Below are positions 47,404 through 57,117 of a stretch of DNA of 64,000 nt, one piece after another. Each line of letters starts with the position of its first letter. Position 1 is the first letter of the stretch. Both the position numbers and the translations under genes were made by a program. This DNA is from Stenotrophobium rhamnosiphilum (GTDB lineage Bacteria; Pseudomonadota; Gammaproteobacteria; Nevskiales; Nevskiaceae). The notes under the pieces are model-generated. The model did no database searches and was not told where the DNA came from. It was given only the letters and a program-made list of their open reading frames with translations. The stretch covers positions 646,046 through 710,045 of the forward strand of contig NZ_QANS01000003.1 in the NCBI RefSeq assembly GCF_003052265.1. The letters run 5' to 3'.

Positions 47404-47801
47404 AAACCGTGATTTTTGCCTGCGTACATAACGCAGGTCGTTCGCAGATGTCCGCGTCCTTCTTTAACCACTTGGCTGATCCCACAAAAGCGCGAGCCAT
47501 CTCTGCAGGCACACAGCCTGCTGATCGAGTGCACCCAGAAGTTTTGGAAGTGATGAAGGAAGTGGGCATTGATCTGACGAACGCTATCCCACAGAAATTA
47601 ACTGCGGAGTTGGCGCAAGGCGCGACGCTGTTGGTGACGATGGGTTGTGGCGACGAGTGTCCTTATGTGCCGGGCCTACGTCGTGATGATTGGCCGCTGC
47701 AAGATCCGAAGGGACAGTCCGGCAATCGCGTTCGCGAAATCAGAGATGACATTCGTAATCGTGTTGCTGAGTTGTTGAAGGCGGAAGGTTGGGGCGCGTG
47801 A
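47400..47801 (+). CDS. arsC: Arsenate reductase ArsC, low-molecular-weight phosphatase type
   Basis: 133 residues. The P-loop [14 protein letters not shown] carries the catalytic Cys and Arg (C-x5-R); the Cys pair in [12 protein letters not shown] completes the thioredoxin-linked ArsC mechanism. It reduces arsenate to arsenite. Start ATG 47400 overlaps the aquaporin stop by four bases. It is unrelated to the glutaredoxin-type ArsC of R773. Confidence 0.95.
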   Translation: MKTVIFACVHNAGRSQMSASFFNHLADPTKARAISAGTQPADRVHPEVLEVMKEVGIDLTNAIPQKLTAELAQGATLLVTMGCGDECPYVPGLRRDDWPLQDPKGQSGNRVREIRDDIRNRVAELLKAEGWGA

Positions 47802-48544
47802 GTCGTATCCGACTATTGTCTGATCCTGAGCATTTACCAGCGTTGAATCCGCAATATGCGCATCGACGCCCTGCAATTGGCTTAGGTCCTAACGATCCAA
47901 AGCCTCGTATCTTGTTGCTCTATGGGTCACTGCGTGCACGTTCGTTTTCGCGGCATGCGACGGAAGAGGCGGCGCGTCTGCTGAATTACTTTGGTGCGGA
48001 GACGCGGATATTTGATCCTTCCGATCTGCCGCTGCCAGATCAGATTTCTGGTGACAAACATCCGGCCATTCAAGAACTGCGCGAGCTATCGATGTGGTCC
48101 GAAGGACACGTATGGTGCAGTCCAGAACGTCACGGCCAAATCACCGGCGTGATGAAAGCGCAGATCGATCATCTGCCGCTGAACATGGGTGGTATGCGAC
48201 CGACGCAGGGACGCACGCTTGCGGTCATGCAGGTATCGGGCGGATCGCAATCATTTAATGCAGTGAACACGCTGCGATTGCTCGGCCGTTGGATGCGGAT
48301 GTTCACGATCCCGAACCAGTCGAGTGTCGCAAAGGCATTTGAGGAGTTCGACGCTGACGGACGCATGAAGCCGTCGGCGTATTACGATCGCATTGTCGAT
48401 GTGATGGAGGAGCTGGTTCGCATCACGGTGTTGATGCGGCCGCATGCTGAGCAACTTGTTGATCGTTACTCGGAGCGGAAGGAAGGTGGCGTGGTGATTA
48501 ATCCGGCGACCGATCTTTCATCGATTGCGATTGCGCGCGAATAG
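47798..48544 (+). CDS. arsH: Organoarsenical oxidase ArsH
   Basis: 248 residues from GTG 47798, overlapping the arsC stop by four bases. The NADPH-FMN domain opens with [22 protein letters not shown] and continues with the ArsH-specific [23 protein letters not shown]. ArsH oxidises trivalent organoarsenicals and reduces FMN/quinones. It closes the arsR-aqpS-arsC-arsH operon, the gene order known from S. meliloti. Confidence 0.95.
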   Translation: MSRIRLLSDPEHLPALNPQYAHRRPAIGLGPNDPKPRILLLYGSLRARSFSRHATEEAARLLNYFGAETRIFDPSDLPLPDQISGDKHPAIQELRELSMWSEGHVWCSPERHGQITGVMKAQIDHLPLNMGGMRPTQGRTLAVMQVSGGSQSFNAVNTLRLLGRWMRMFTIPNQSSVAKAFEEFDADGRMKPSAYYDRIVDVMEELVRITVLMRPHAEQLVDRYSERKEGGVVINPATDLSSIAIARE

Positions 48545-48548
48545 GCGA

Positions 48549-48586
48549 TAAAAAAGCCCGGACGATTCTTCAGAATCGCCCGGGCC
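48549..48586 (-). terminator. Terminator between arsH and the Mpo1-like gene
   Basis: Arms GCCCGG-CGATTCT and AGAATCG-CCGGGC pair over about 13 bp with one bulge. On the minus strand the stem is followed by six T, a full intrinsic terminator for the gene at 48600-49100; on the plus strand the tail is CTTGTT, weaker but probably sufficient for the ars operon. Confidence 0.85.
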
Positions 48587-48599
48587 TTGTTCAAAAATC

Positions 48600-49100
48600 T
48601 TAATGCGTCGTTGGGTGAATGCTGCCCGTGGTCACAAGACGATTGATCTTTTGCATCACGAACAGTGGTCCGATCATCAGGAATTGCACGTCGTCTGCAA
48701 AGGAAGGCTTGGCGCCTTCAACGTGGTGACCGTAGAACTGGATCGCCCAAGCAACAATCCAAACAGTGGCGCTGATCCACAACAGTGACAGGCCGTGCGA
48801 TTGAATTGCGACGATGCCGGCGAAGCTGAGCAATGACCAAACTGCACCGACGACTAAGCTGCCGAAGGACAAACGCAGGTAGTAAGGCATGCCGACGAAT
48901 AGCGCGAAGACAGTGGCAAGGTTGATGTACGGCGCGAGCTCAGCCGATACACCGGGAATGAAGCGGCCAATCGGCACTAGCCACAGCAGGCCGAGCGTGG
49001 CGAAGAAGATTGCAGGAACGCAGAAAACATGAATCCATTGATTTACTGGGTTCTGGTGGCTTTCGGCGTAGGTGTCGAGAAACTGTTTGAGGCTGCGCAT
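48600..49100 (-). CDS. Mpo1-like (DUF962) membrane protein
   Basis: 166 residues from ATG 49100, with AGGA seven bases upstream. The N-terminal YAESHQNPVNQWIHVFCVP and C-terminal FYGHHVEGAKPSFADDVQFLMIGPLF are the two conserved regions of DUF962, with the His residues that bind iron in yeast Mpo1, a 2-hydroxy fatty acid dioxygenase. Four membrane segments. Activity in bacteria is unproven. Confidence 0.88.
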   Translation of the reverse strand: MRSLKQFLDTYAESHQNPVNQWIHVFCVPAIFFATLGLLWLVPIGRFIPGVSAELAPYINLATVFALFVGMPYYLRLSFGSLVVGAVWSLLSFAGIVAIQSHGLSLLWISATVWIVAWAIQFYGHHVEGAKPSFADDVQFLMIGPLFVMQKINRLVTTGSIHPTTH

Positions 49101-49237
49101 GGTGAAATCCTGTGTGACGGCCCGCGTTCGGCGAGCGATGTGCAATCATGCCGTAGCAAACGGCATTCGCGATGTAGGATGAGTAACAATCACTATAGGG
49201 AAAAATAGCCCCATATCTTTTGATATATGGCGGCGTA

Positions 49238-50416
49238 TCAGTCCCTGAGCGCGTCGGCGATGGGTAGCCGCGCGGCGGTGATCATCGGCGGCATCGCCCC
49301 GAGAATGCCCAGGCCACAGGACCACAGCACGCCTTTGCTGAACAGCGCTGGGCTGACGAGGAACGCAAATTGGATCTGCGTGAACGACGCGCCGCTGATT
49401 GTCGACAGCGTATAGCCATTGAAGAGCAGGTAAGCGATAGCGCCGCCGATGATCGCGCCGCTGGCGCAAAGCACCAGGGCTTCGGCAAGGATTGAAGTCA
49501 CCACCGGCAGGCTGCTGAAGCCGAGCGCACGCAGCGTCGCGATTTCCACCGTGCGGGTTTCCACCGATGCGTACAGCGCGTTGACCGCGGCGAACAGCGC
49601 GCCAATAGACATGATGCTAGCCACCAGCCAGCCAACAATGCGCATCGCCATTCCCAGCGTCCCGCCCTGTGCTGCGTAGAAATCCGGCTCGGCGATTGGC
49701 GCTTGGCTCAATTCGGGATTGGTGGTGAGCGCGTCTTTCAGCACGTTGAACGACGAGGGCGACTCAAGCAGTGCGGTGATCGAGTTGTAGGTGCTCTGGT
49801 GATAGGCATTCATCAGCACTTCGACATCCGCCCAGACTTCCGATTCGAAGGCACTACCGCCGGCTTGAAAAACACCGACGACGGTCCACTCGGCGCCGGA
49901 AAGGCTGATCGTGCTGCCCAACTCGAGGCCGGCGAATTGACCTTGCGCAGTGCGTCCGACCACCAACTCGCGGAGCCCCGGCGTGAACTGTCGTCCGGCG
50001 ATGATCTGAACTTCCGGCCGAACCGTCCACGCAGCCTGGCTGACGCCGCGCATCAGGAGATTGCCGTCACCCGTGCTGTGCGCCAGCCTTGATGCGGACA
50101 TGGTCACGCGCTCAATGCTGGCCGCAGGTTTGCCGTCGGCGAGACGCTGCATGCCAGGAGCGGACAACAGGGGCGCAACCTGATTGCGCTGAATGCTGCT
50201 GCCGGTCTCATAGGTTTCGCCGGTGCTCAGAATGATCACGCGATCAGCGCGGCCCGCGCGATCAAACACCGCTGCAAAACCATCTGCCATCGACAGCATT
50301 GAAACCATCACGCCGGAAACGCCAGCGAGACAGATCACCACGACAAGCGCGGTGTCCCAGCGCGATGGAAGGCTGCGCAGGTTCAGCATCGTGACCGCGA
50401 ACAGTTGCTTAAGCAT
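49238..50416 (-). CDS. FtsX/MacB-type ABC transporter permease 1
   Basis: 392 residues. One N-terminal helix (LVVVICLAGVSGVMVSML), a large extracytoplasmic domain, and three C-terminal helices including GWLVASIMSIGALFAAVNALYASVETRTVEIATLRALGFS, the FtsX/MacB permease signature. The start overlaps the stop of permease 2 by one base (TGATG), so both are translated together. No LolD/MacB-type ATPase or membrane-fusion protein lies in the window. Confidence 0.85.
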   Translation of the reverse strand: MLKQLFAVTMLNLRSLPSRWDTALVVVICLAGVSGVMVSMLSMADGFAAVFDRAGRADRVIILSTGETYETGSSIQRNQVAPLLSAPGMQRLADGKPAASIERVTMSASRLAHSTGDGNLLMRGVSQAAWTVRPEVQIIAGRQFTPGLRELVVGRTAQGQFAGLELGSTISLSGAEWTVVGVFQAGGSAFESEVWADVEVLMNAYHQSTYNSITALLESPSSFNVLKDALTTNPELSQAPIAEPDFYAAQGGTLGMAMRIVGWLVASIMSIGALFAAVNALYASVETRTVEIATLRALGFSSLPVVTSILAEALVLCASGAIIGGAIAYLLFNGYTLSTISGASFTQIQFAFLVSPALFSKGVLWSCGLGILGAMPPMITAARLPIADALRD

Positions 50417-51582
50417 CAGCGCCTCGACAAACCGGAAACAATGTTGAGACGTGCTGAATGCCAGACCGGAATCACTGCGCTCACGACTCCCAAAGCGAAC
50501 GCGAACGTGATGCCAAGACTGACAACGCCATCACCCATGCGCAGAACCGGAAAGACGGAGGCGATGGCATGTGACACCGGCTTGAGAATCAGCCAGGCTA
50601 GGCCCAAGCCCAGCACGCCGGAGCCGACGCAAAGCAGCAGGGCTTCGGTCCCTACCAGCGCTGCGACTTTGGCGTCGGTGAATCCCAGCGTCTTGAGCAC
50701 TGCGAGTTCGGGGATGCGCTCACGGAATGAACGCATCATCGTGTTGCCAGCGACGACGACGAGGGTGAAGAACACGGCGGACAACACGGCGCGGATAATC
50801 ACGCCGACGTCGCCGATCTGCGCCATCATCGAGCGCTGTTGTTCGGATTCGGTTTGCGTTTTGCTGGGGTTGTCCGAATTCTGAAACATCGTGTCGATTT
50901 GCTTGGCCACTGCTGGCACTTGCGCCACGTCTTTCACATGCACGAAGTAAAGATCGACACCGCCCTTGGTTGCGCGAGTCTCGTCGACGTAGTCGTAACG
51001 CACGAAGGTGCGCATGGAGCTGACGCCTTCGCCGAGGAGTTCGGTGTTGTAATCAAACAGGCCGACCATGTCGAAATCCCAATAAGTGCCGCCGTCAGCA
51101 CGGGGAATACGATGGGTCGACAAGGTAATACGGTCGCCAATTTTCCAGCCGTACTTGGTCGCCAGATCGCGTCCGACAATGATGCCCGTGCGTGTCGCTT
51201 CCAACGCCTTGATCTGCTCCGGCGCCACCACGAAGCGGCGATCGGTTCTGAACATCTGCGGATCAATCGCTACCGAGGGTTGAGTGCTGGTGCGACTGTC
51301 CTGGTAGCTGAAGGGAACAATGACGCCGGGCAGTGCATTCCGTACGCCAGGTATGGCTTCAATCTGCGAACGATAGGCGTAAGGGAGCGGCTTGCCGAAG
51401 CCGTAGCGATTGGTGGTGAGTAGTGTGTCGGCGCTTGCCGTCTTGCCGCCGAGGGCCAGCGTGGAACCCACCGCCTGGAGCATGCCGTACAACATGAACG
51501 CGGCGGCAATCGACGCTGCAGTCAGCACGGTGCGCGCGCGGCGGCGCCACAGCATGGACCAGATCAGCGGGATAAATTTCAT
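50416..51582 (-). CDS. FtsX/MacB-type ABC transporter permease 2
   Basis: 388 residues from ATG 51582 (MKFIPLIWSMLWRRRARTVLT). Same architecture as permease 1 with the C-terminal signature FFTLVVVAGNTMMRSFRERIPELAVLKTLGFT. The frame upstream of this ATG is basic and low in hydrophobicity and looks non-coding. Forms a coupled pair with permease 1. These proteins usually form heterodimers driven by a MacB/LolD ATPase to extrude or extract lipids or peptides. Confidence 0.85.
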   Translation of the reverse strand: MKFIPLIWSMLWRRRARTVLTAASIAAAFMLYGMLQAVGSTLALGGKTASADTLLTTNRYGFGKPLPYAYRSQIEAIPGVRNALPGVIVPFSYQDSRTSTQPSVAIDPQMFRTDRRFVVAPEQIKALEATRTGIIVGRDLATKYGWKIGDRITLSTHRIPRADGGTYWDFDMVGLFDYNTELLGEGVSSMRTFVRYDYVDETRATKGGVDLYFVHVKDVAQVPAVAKQIDTMFQNSDNPSKTQTESEQQRSMMAQIGDVGVIIRAVLSAVFFTLVVVAGNTMMRSFRERIPELAVLKTLGFTDAKVAALVGTEALLLCVGSGVLGLGLAWLILKPVSHAIASVFPVLRMGDGVVSLGITFAFALGVVSAVIPVWHSARLNIVSGLSRR

Positions 51583-51712
51583 ATCTACGCGTTCTCGGCA
51601 ATGGCGATGCGTTGATCTTGCGGCTGCCATTGTGCGCAGGCCGGCCATATTTGCGCCACTGCCAAAACGGGAGGGCTTGCAGGAGCGCGCGCTGTGCGCT
51701 CCTGCATCGTTG

Positions 51713-53593
51713 CTATTGCTGCAACGCTTCCAGCTGGCCAGAAAGCGACAGCCACTCTTCTTCCGCCGTCTCCAGCTGTGCATTAAAGCCGCGCTGATCT
51801 GTTTGTAGCTTCAACACTTCTGCTTTGCGTGCTGGCACATAGAGACTGTCGTCGAGCAACTTGTCGTCAATCTGCTTGCGCCACTGACGCAGCTTTTCCA
51901 TGCGCTGTTCGAGTTTCTTGATCGCGTCGCGCAGCGTTTTTTCTTGCTGGCGATCAACGACTTTTTTCTCGACTTTAACGGCAACAACGCCGCCATCGGG
52001 CTTTGCGTCTTTTTGCGCATTGCGATCACGCGTGGTGAGCCATTTGGCGTAATCGTCGAGATCACCGTCGAACACTGAGCAACGACCTTCAGCGACCAAC
52101 CAAAGTTCTTCGCAGCAAGTGCTGACCATGTGACGGTCATGTGAGACGAGTACGACGGCGCCTTCAAACATCTGCAGCGCGGTTTCGAGTGCGTGACGCA
52201 TTTCGAGATCAAGATGGTTGGTCGGTTCGTCGAGCAGCAAGAGGTTTGGTTTTTGCCAAACCACGAGTGCGAGTGCGAGACGTGCTTTTTCTCCGCCGGA
52301 GAATGGGCCGACCGGTTCATACACGCGATCGCCACGGAAGTTGAACGTGCCGAGATAGTCGCGCAGCGTTTGTTCGGAGATGGTGCGATCAAAGCGTTGC
52401 AGATGCAGGATTGGTGATGCTTTGAGATCGAGCTGATCAACCTGATGCTGCGCAAAGTATCCGATCTTCAAATACGGATCGCGCATCACTTTGCCTGCGA
52501 GCGGTTCAATCTTGCCTGCCAGCGTTTGCATGAAGGTGGATTTGCCCGCGCCGTTAGGACCGAGCAGGCCAACGCGATCGCCGGGCTGGAAGGAGAAGCG
52601 AATGCCCGAGAGAATCGTGCGCTCGCCGTAGCCGACTTTCACATCGTCAAAGCGTACGAGCGGAGACTGCATGCGCTCGGGTTCGCGGAATTCAAAACTA
52701 AATTCGCTATCAAAGTGTGCAGGCGCAACCAGCTGCATCTTTTCCAACTGCTTGATACGCGACTGCGCCTGACGCGCTTTACTCGCATGTGTTTTGAAGC
52801 GGTTGATGAAGGACTGCAAGTGCGTGACTTGGCGCTGCTGCTTCACATAGCTCGCCGACTGCACCGCAATGCGTTCTGCGCGCGTGCGCTCAAACGTTGA
52901 GTAGTTGCCGGTATAGAGAATGCCTTTGAGGTTTTCGACGTGCAGCGTGTGCGTGCAGACGCTATCGAGGAAGTCGCGGTCGTGTGAAATCAGCAGCAAG
53001 GTGCCGGGATACGTCGGCAGGAATTCTTCCAGCCAGATCGCAGCGTCGAGATCGAGATGGTTGGTTGGTTCGTCGAGCAGCAACAAATCCGAACGGCACA
53101 TCAGCGCGCGTGCAAGATTCAAACGCATGCGCCAGCCACCGGAGAAATCGGCGACGGCTTGAAGTTGTTCTTGCGAGCCAAAGCCGAGGCCGTGTAGCAA
53201 CTGGCCTGCGCGTGCGCGTGCGGAGTAGCCACCGATGTCGTTGAGGCGATCGTGAATCTTGGCGATGCGCGGGACGTCGTGCGCTTCTTCAGCTTTAACA
53301 AGATCACGTTCCAGCTTACGCAGCTCTTCGTCACCGTCGAGTACAAATTCAATTGCTTGATCTGGCAGCGCGGGTGTTTCCTGCGCTACGGTCGAAATCG
53401 ATAACGATTTGGACACAGACACGTTGCCCGTGTCAGCGGTGAGCTGACCAAGCACGAGTGCAAACAGGCTGGACTTGCCGGTGCCGTTCTTGCCGACCAC
53501 GCCGACATGCCAGCCGGGATAGATGGTGAAGGAGACGGAATCGAGGAGCGTACGAGCGCCGCGGCGGAGGGTGGCGTTATTAAGGGAAATCAT
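51713..53593 (-). CDS. yheS: ABC-F family ATPase, YheS type
   Basis: 626 residues with two ABC cassettes and no membrane domain. Walker A motifs are GKNGTGKSSLFA and GPNGAGKSTFMQ; signatures are SGGWRMRLNLARAL and SGGEKARLALALVV; the C-terminal third is a coiled coil. The N-terminus RRGARTLLDSVSFTIYPGWHVGVVG and ETPALPDQAIEFVLDGDEELR match YheS of E. coli (637 residues). ABC-F proteins bind the ribosome E site and help resolve stalled translation. It is not the ATPase of the neighbouring permeases. Confidence 0.93.
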   Translation of the reverse strand: MISLNNATLRRGARTLLDSVSFTIYPGWHVGVVGKNGTGKSSLFALVLGQLTADTGNVSVSKSLSISTVAQETPALPDQAIEFVLDGDEELRKLERDLVKAEEAHDVPRIAKIHDRLNDIGGYSARARAGQLLHGLGFGSQEQLQAVADFSGGWRMRLNLARALMCRSDLLLLDEPTNHLDLDAAIWLEEFLPTYPGTLLLISHDRDFLDSVCTHTLHVENLKGILYTGNYSTFERTRAERIAVQSASYVKQQRQVTHLQSFINRFKTHASKARQAQSRIKQLEKMQLVAPAHFDSEFSFEFREPERMQSPLVRFDDVKVGYGERTILSGIRFSFQPGDRVGLLGPNGAGKSTFMQTLAGKIEPLAGKVMRDPYLKIGYFAQHQVDQLDLKASPILHLQRFDRTISEQTLRDYLGTFNFRGDRVYEPVGPFSGGEKARLALALVVWQKPNLLLLDEPTNHLDLEMRHALETALQMFEGAVVLVSHDRHMVSTCCEELWLVAEGRCSVFDGDLDDYAKWLTTRDRNAQKDAKPDGGVVAVKVEKKVVDRQQEKTLRDAIKKLEQRMEKLRQWRKQIDDKLLDDSLYVPARKAEVLKLQTDQRGFNAQLETAEEEWLSLSGQLEALQQ

Positions 53594-53623
53594 GCGGCGC
53601 GCAGTTTACTCGTCCGCCATAAG

Positions 53624-53648
53624 AAAAGGCGGCCCGAGGGCCGCCTTT
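53624..53648. terminator. Bidirectional terminator between yheS and the phytase-like gene
   Basis: GGCGGCCC (53628-53635) pairs with GGGCCGCC (53638-53645) around GA. TTT follows on the plus strand and TTTT on the minus strand, so it mainly ends transcription of the phytase-like gene ending at 53665. Confidence 0.88.
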
Positions 53649-53664
53649 CGTTAATACAGCTGAC

Positions 53665-55728
53665 TTATGGGCCGCAAGCAGGGGCCGTAAAGGCCGGAAC
53701 CGTCAGCGTGCTCAAGGCGTTAGGCATCTTGAAGAACCACAGACGGCTCGGACGTTCGTCGGTCTTGCCAGCCCCGATGATGTACTTGAACGGCGCAACC
53801 AATGCGGCGTTCTTGCTGAGATCGCAGCCGCCCTTATTGGTCAGGATGGTCTTGCTGGCATCAATCACGCAATCGTCGCCTTTGAGCTTGTTGACGGGCG
53901 TGGCGCTGTCTTCGGTGCGGGCTGACAGGCCAAAGTCGTTGTCGTTGGAGATGACGATGGTTTTGCCGTCTGGCAATACAGCGAGGCCTTCTGCCTTCTC
54001 GGCCAACCAGTTAAAGCTCGGGCTGGGCTGCTTGAGGTCAAACAGTTTGAGCTTGCGGATGGGAACGATCGGGGTCGTTGCCGTTGCGCAGGTCAGTGCT
54101 TTGCGGCTCTTGGTGTACTCAGGCAGTTTGCCGCTGACCAGCAGATCGGTGTTGCCGGCGTAGAGATCGGTCGCGCCGCTGATGTCGATCAGATAAACCA
54201 CGTTGTGCACATTGCCGCTGTCGTTCTTAAACGCGCCTTGTTCGATCACAAGGAAGCGCGTGTTGTCGAGCGCAATCAGGTCGCCCATCTTGGCGTCGTT
54301 GCTCTTGCTGTAGATGCTGTTGGCTGGGGTGTCGTCGTCGTAGTCGTGGAAGTAGGCGAACATTTTGGTGGTGTTGTTCACCGGATCAATTTCCACAATG
54401 CGCAGCAGCGAGCCAGTGTCTTTCGGCTTAGTGCCGCTTGTAGGCAGATCAAGCACCGACTGCATCAGGCCATAAATCTTGCCGTTAGGCGTGACAGCAA
54501 TGCCTTCGAGACCGCGATTGAGCTGGCGATTGGCGAGCACGGCGGGCAAGCCGGAGCCCGGATACAGGCGCTGCAGCACCTGGCCATTTGCTGGATTTAC
54601 CTTGAACATGAACGGACCGTATTCATCCGACATCCAAAGATTGCCGTTGCTGTCGGTATCAATGCCTTCTGGATCGAGGCCATAGGTGCCAGAGGCGACG
54701 AATGGGAGTTGATCCAGTTTGTCTGTCAGCGGTACGTCTGCTTTCGGAGCGGGTGAACCTGCAGCGATGGGCAGACCCGTGAGGAGCACATTGCTCTCGT
54801 CGTGCAGCGCGATTTTGCTCAATGGCGTTGCGACGCCGTCCTTAACGCGAACCACGCCGAAGGCCGGATTAAAGCTTGGCACCAGAAACACTTTTGATTT
54901 GAGCGTTGAAGCTGAGCCACTGGTGTTGTCTGGGGCGTCAGGTGAGTCGCCATTAGGGCCGCGGTCGCCGGTGTACCAGAAGTCCATGCTGCCATCCGCA
55001 TTGCTGCCCTTGTAGCGAATGCCTGAGCCGAATGCGAAAGGCAGTCCCTTTGGATATGCGGTGGCGAGTTCTTTGCCGAAAGTGTCGGCGTTCAACGAAT
55101 CTTTGCCGCTGTAGGGCACGTGATAATTCGCGCCGCTATCGTCAATCAACAGCTTGGTGATTTGAATATCGCCGATGCCGGCAACGTTGACGGTAGAAGT
55201 GTTGCTGCGACCGAATTCAGCTGCAAGGCTGGCTTCTAGGTGTTCACGCGAAACTGCTGCGCTGCGCAGGGTCTTGCCCGTATTGAGTGCTGCAAAGTCT
55301 GCTGCGAAATTTGCATCGAAGCGCAATGATTTGCCAACCAGCGCTGCGCGAGTCGCGCTATCGATGGTGATGCCGTTGCTAGGGTCGTTGTCGCTATCCA
55401 GCGTTTGCAGGAAGCGCGCGCGATTGATCACGGTGTCTGGCAATGCATCGCCGCCCGATACCAGTGCAGTGAGAGGAATTTTGCTGGTCGCTGGAGCGGA
55501 GCCCAGCGTGATTCCGCCGATGCGGAAAGTGACGGTGTCGTTTTCACCGTAGTAGGTGAAATTGCCTTCTTCATCGGTCACGCGCACGTTGGGCAATGCC
55601 ACGGTGCTGTATTCGAGGCCGATGACTTTGGAGTCAATGAGGACGCCGGTGTTTTTTGAAGTGCCGCTGCAACCTGCGAGCGTCGCAAGTAGAGTCAGGC
55701 TGATAATCGCCCGGCTTGATAAACGCAT
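53665..55728 (-). CDS. Esterase-like activity of phytase family lipoprotein
   Basis: 687 residues with a lipoprotein signal (LAGC, Cys20). The second half has the phytase-like/esterase propeller (Pfam PF13449) pattern: GTYGLDPEGIDTDSNGNLWMSDEYGPFMFK, NRGLEGIAVTPNGK and WLAEKAEGLAVLPDGKTIVISNDNDFG. The first 200 residues are a separate repeat-poor domain. Likely a surface phosphatase or esterase. RBS AAGGGGAAAG precedes ATG 55728. Confidence 0.83.
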   Translation of the reverse strand: MRLSSRAIISLTLLATLAGCSGTSKNTGVLIDSKVIGLEYSTVALPNVRVTDEEGNFTYYGENDTVTFRIGGITLGSAPATSKIPLTALVSGGDALPDTVINRARFLQTLDSDNDPSNGITIDSATRAALVGKSLRFDANFAADFAALNTGKTLRSAAVSREHLEASLAAEFGRSNTSTVNVAGIGDIQITKLLIDDSGANYHVPYSGKDSLNADTFGKELATAYPKGLPFAFGSGIRYKGSNADGSMDFWYTGDRGPNGDSPDAPDNTSGSASTLKSKVFLVPSFNPAFGVVRVKDGVATPLSKIALHDESNVLLTGLPIAAGSPAPKADVPLTDKLDQLPFVASGTYGLDPEGIDTDSNGNLWMSDEYGPFMFKVNPANGQVLQRLYPGSGLPAVLANRQLNRGLEGIAVTPNGKIYGLMQSVLDLPTSGTKPKDTGSLLRIVEIDPVNNTTKMFAYFHDYDDDTPANSIYSKSNDAKMGDLIALDNTRFLVIEQGAFKNDSGNVHNVVYLIDISGATDLYAGNTDLLVSGKLPEYTKSRKALTCATATTPIVPIRKLKLFDLKQPSPSFNWLAEKAEGLAVLPDGKTIVISNDNDFGLSARTEDSATPVNKLKGDDCVIDASKTILTNKGGCDLSKNAALVAPFKYIIGAGKTDERPSRLWFFKMPNALSTLTVPAFTAPACGP

Positions 55729-55822
55729 GATGCTTTCCCCTTTGAATGATTCACAAAGGTGGAACTATGCGTAGCGGGGGTTACAGTTCTTTGGCGATTT
55801 TGTTGCGGTTTTTCTACAAAGC

Positions 55823-56692
55823 TTATTTCGGCGTCAGCACGCGCTGCAGATTTTCCTGAGCGACGCTGGCAACGAGACGACCTTGGCGGTCGAAAATTTC
55901 GCCGCGCGATAAGCCACGAGCGGATTGCGAAGTGGGGCTGTCCATTGCGTAGAGCAGCCAGTCGTCCGCACGCAGTGGGCGATGGAACCAGATGGCGTGA
56001 TCAATGCTGGCGACGGCCATATCAGGCGCAAACCACGAGCGACCATGTGGGCGCATCGCAGTCGAGAGCAGATTGAAATCTGATGCGTAAGCCAACACGC
56101 ACTGATGCAGCAAAGGATCGTCCGGCAATTTGCCTGCGGCGCGGAACCAGATGTATTGCTTGGGCGTGCTCTTGACCGGATTGAGCGGATTCCACGGATC
56201 AACGCGGCGGAATTCAATCGCGAGCTGACGGGTCAGTGCTTCGCGGACGCGGTCTGGCACCTTGGTTTCGAGCAGCCACTGATCGTGCAACTCATGCTCA
56301 GTGGTGAGTGTTTCGGGTGCCGGTACGTCAGGCATCTCAACTTGATGCTCAAGGCCGACTTCATCACGCTGGAACGACACCATCATCGACAAGATTGGCT
56401 TGCCGAACTGGATGGCCTGTACACGGCGAGTGGTAAAGCTGTTGCCATCACGCACGCGGTCCACTTCGTACACGACCGGCGTGGCCATATCGCCGGGGCG
56501 AAGAAAGTAGGCGTGCAAGGAGTGGGGGATGCCGTTTTCAACTGTGCGGCTGGCGGCGACCAGCGCCTGACCAATAACCTGACCGCCGAATACACTTTTG
56601 CCGCCCAAATCACGTGAAGGGCCGCGGAACAGGTTGTGTTCCAGGGTTTCCAGATCCAATAAATGGATCAGGTCTTGAAGTTGCTGATTCAT
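55823..56692 (-). CDS. tesB: Acyl-CoA thioesterase II TesB
   Basis: 289 residues from ATG 56692 (E. coli TesB has 286). Double hot-dog fold; GQVIGQALVAASRTV is the first repeat signature and SIDHAIWFHRPLRADDWLLYAMDSPTSQSARGL carries the catalytic Asp and Ser/Thr, with Gln in the VAQEN segment completing the triad. It hydrolyses medium- and long-chain acyl-CoA. Monocistronic. Confidence 0.94.
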   Translation of the reverse strand: MNQQLQDLIHLLDLETLEHNLFRGPSRDLGGKSVFGGQVIGQALVAASRTVENGIPHSLHAYFLRPGDMATPVVYEVDRVRDGNSFTTRRVQAIQFGKPILSMMVSFQRDEVGLEHQVEMPDVPAPETLTTEHELHDQWLLETKVPDRVREALTRQLAIEFRRVDPWNPLNPVKSTPKQYIWFRAAGKLPDDPLLHQCVLAYASDFNLLSTAMRPHGRSWFAPDMAVASIDHAIWFHRPLRADDWLLYAMDSPTSQSARGLSRGEIFDRQGRLVASVAQENLQRVLTPK

Positions 56693-56788
56693 GGCGACCG
56701 GGTGCGGCGAGGTGCAAATTTGGCGCACATCGTACAGGGCGGGGCGTGCTTGTGACAGAATCCGCGCCCGTTCCCCTGCGTTTTCCCC

Positions 56789-57058
56789 ATGAACTGCCGC
56801 CTCGGCTGTGGCGCCTGCTGTACGGCGCCGTCCATCTCATCCCCGATTCCCGGCATGCCAGACGGCAAACCCGCGGGTGTGCGCTGCGTGCAATTGGATG
56901 ACGCCAACGGCTGCCGAATCTTCACTGATCCGCGTCGCCCCATCGTCTGCGGCAGCCTTCAGGCGCGTGCGGACATGTGTGGCGACAACCGCGAGTTTGC
57001 GCTGCACTATCTCACTGGCCTTGAAGCCGCGACCGTCCCGGCGAGCCGATTGCATTAA
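56789..57058 (+). CDS. YkgJ-family cysteine cluster protein
   Basis: 89 residues with the Cys pattern of the YkgJ/CxxCxxCC family: [29 protein letters not shown] and MCGDN. Such proteins are predicted to bind zinc or an iron-sulfur cluster. Start ATG 56789. Divergent from tesB; function unknown. Confidence 0.88.
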   Translation: MNCRLGCGACCTAPSISSPIPGMPDGKPAGVRCVQLDDANGCRIFTDPRRPIVCGSLQARADMCGDNREFALHYLTGLEAATVPASRLH

Positions 57059-57117
57059 GGCGCGTTGACCGGCGCGGCGCGCTGGGTCTAGCCTGCGTCA
57101 TTAATAAGGAGGCGTTC

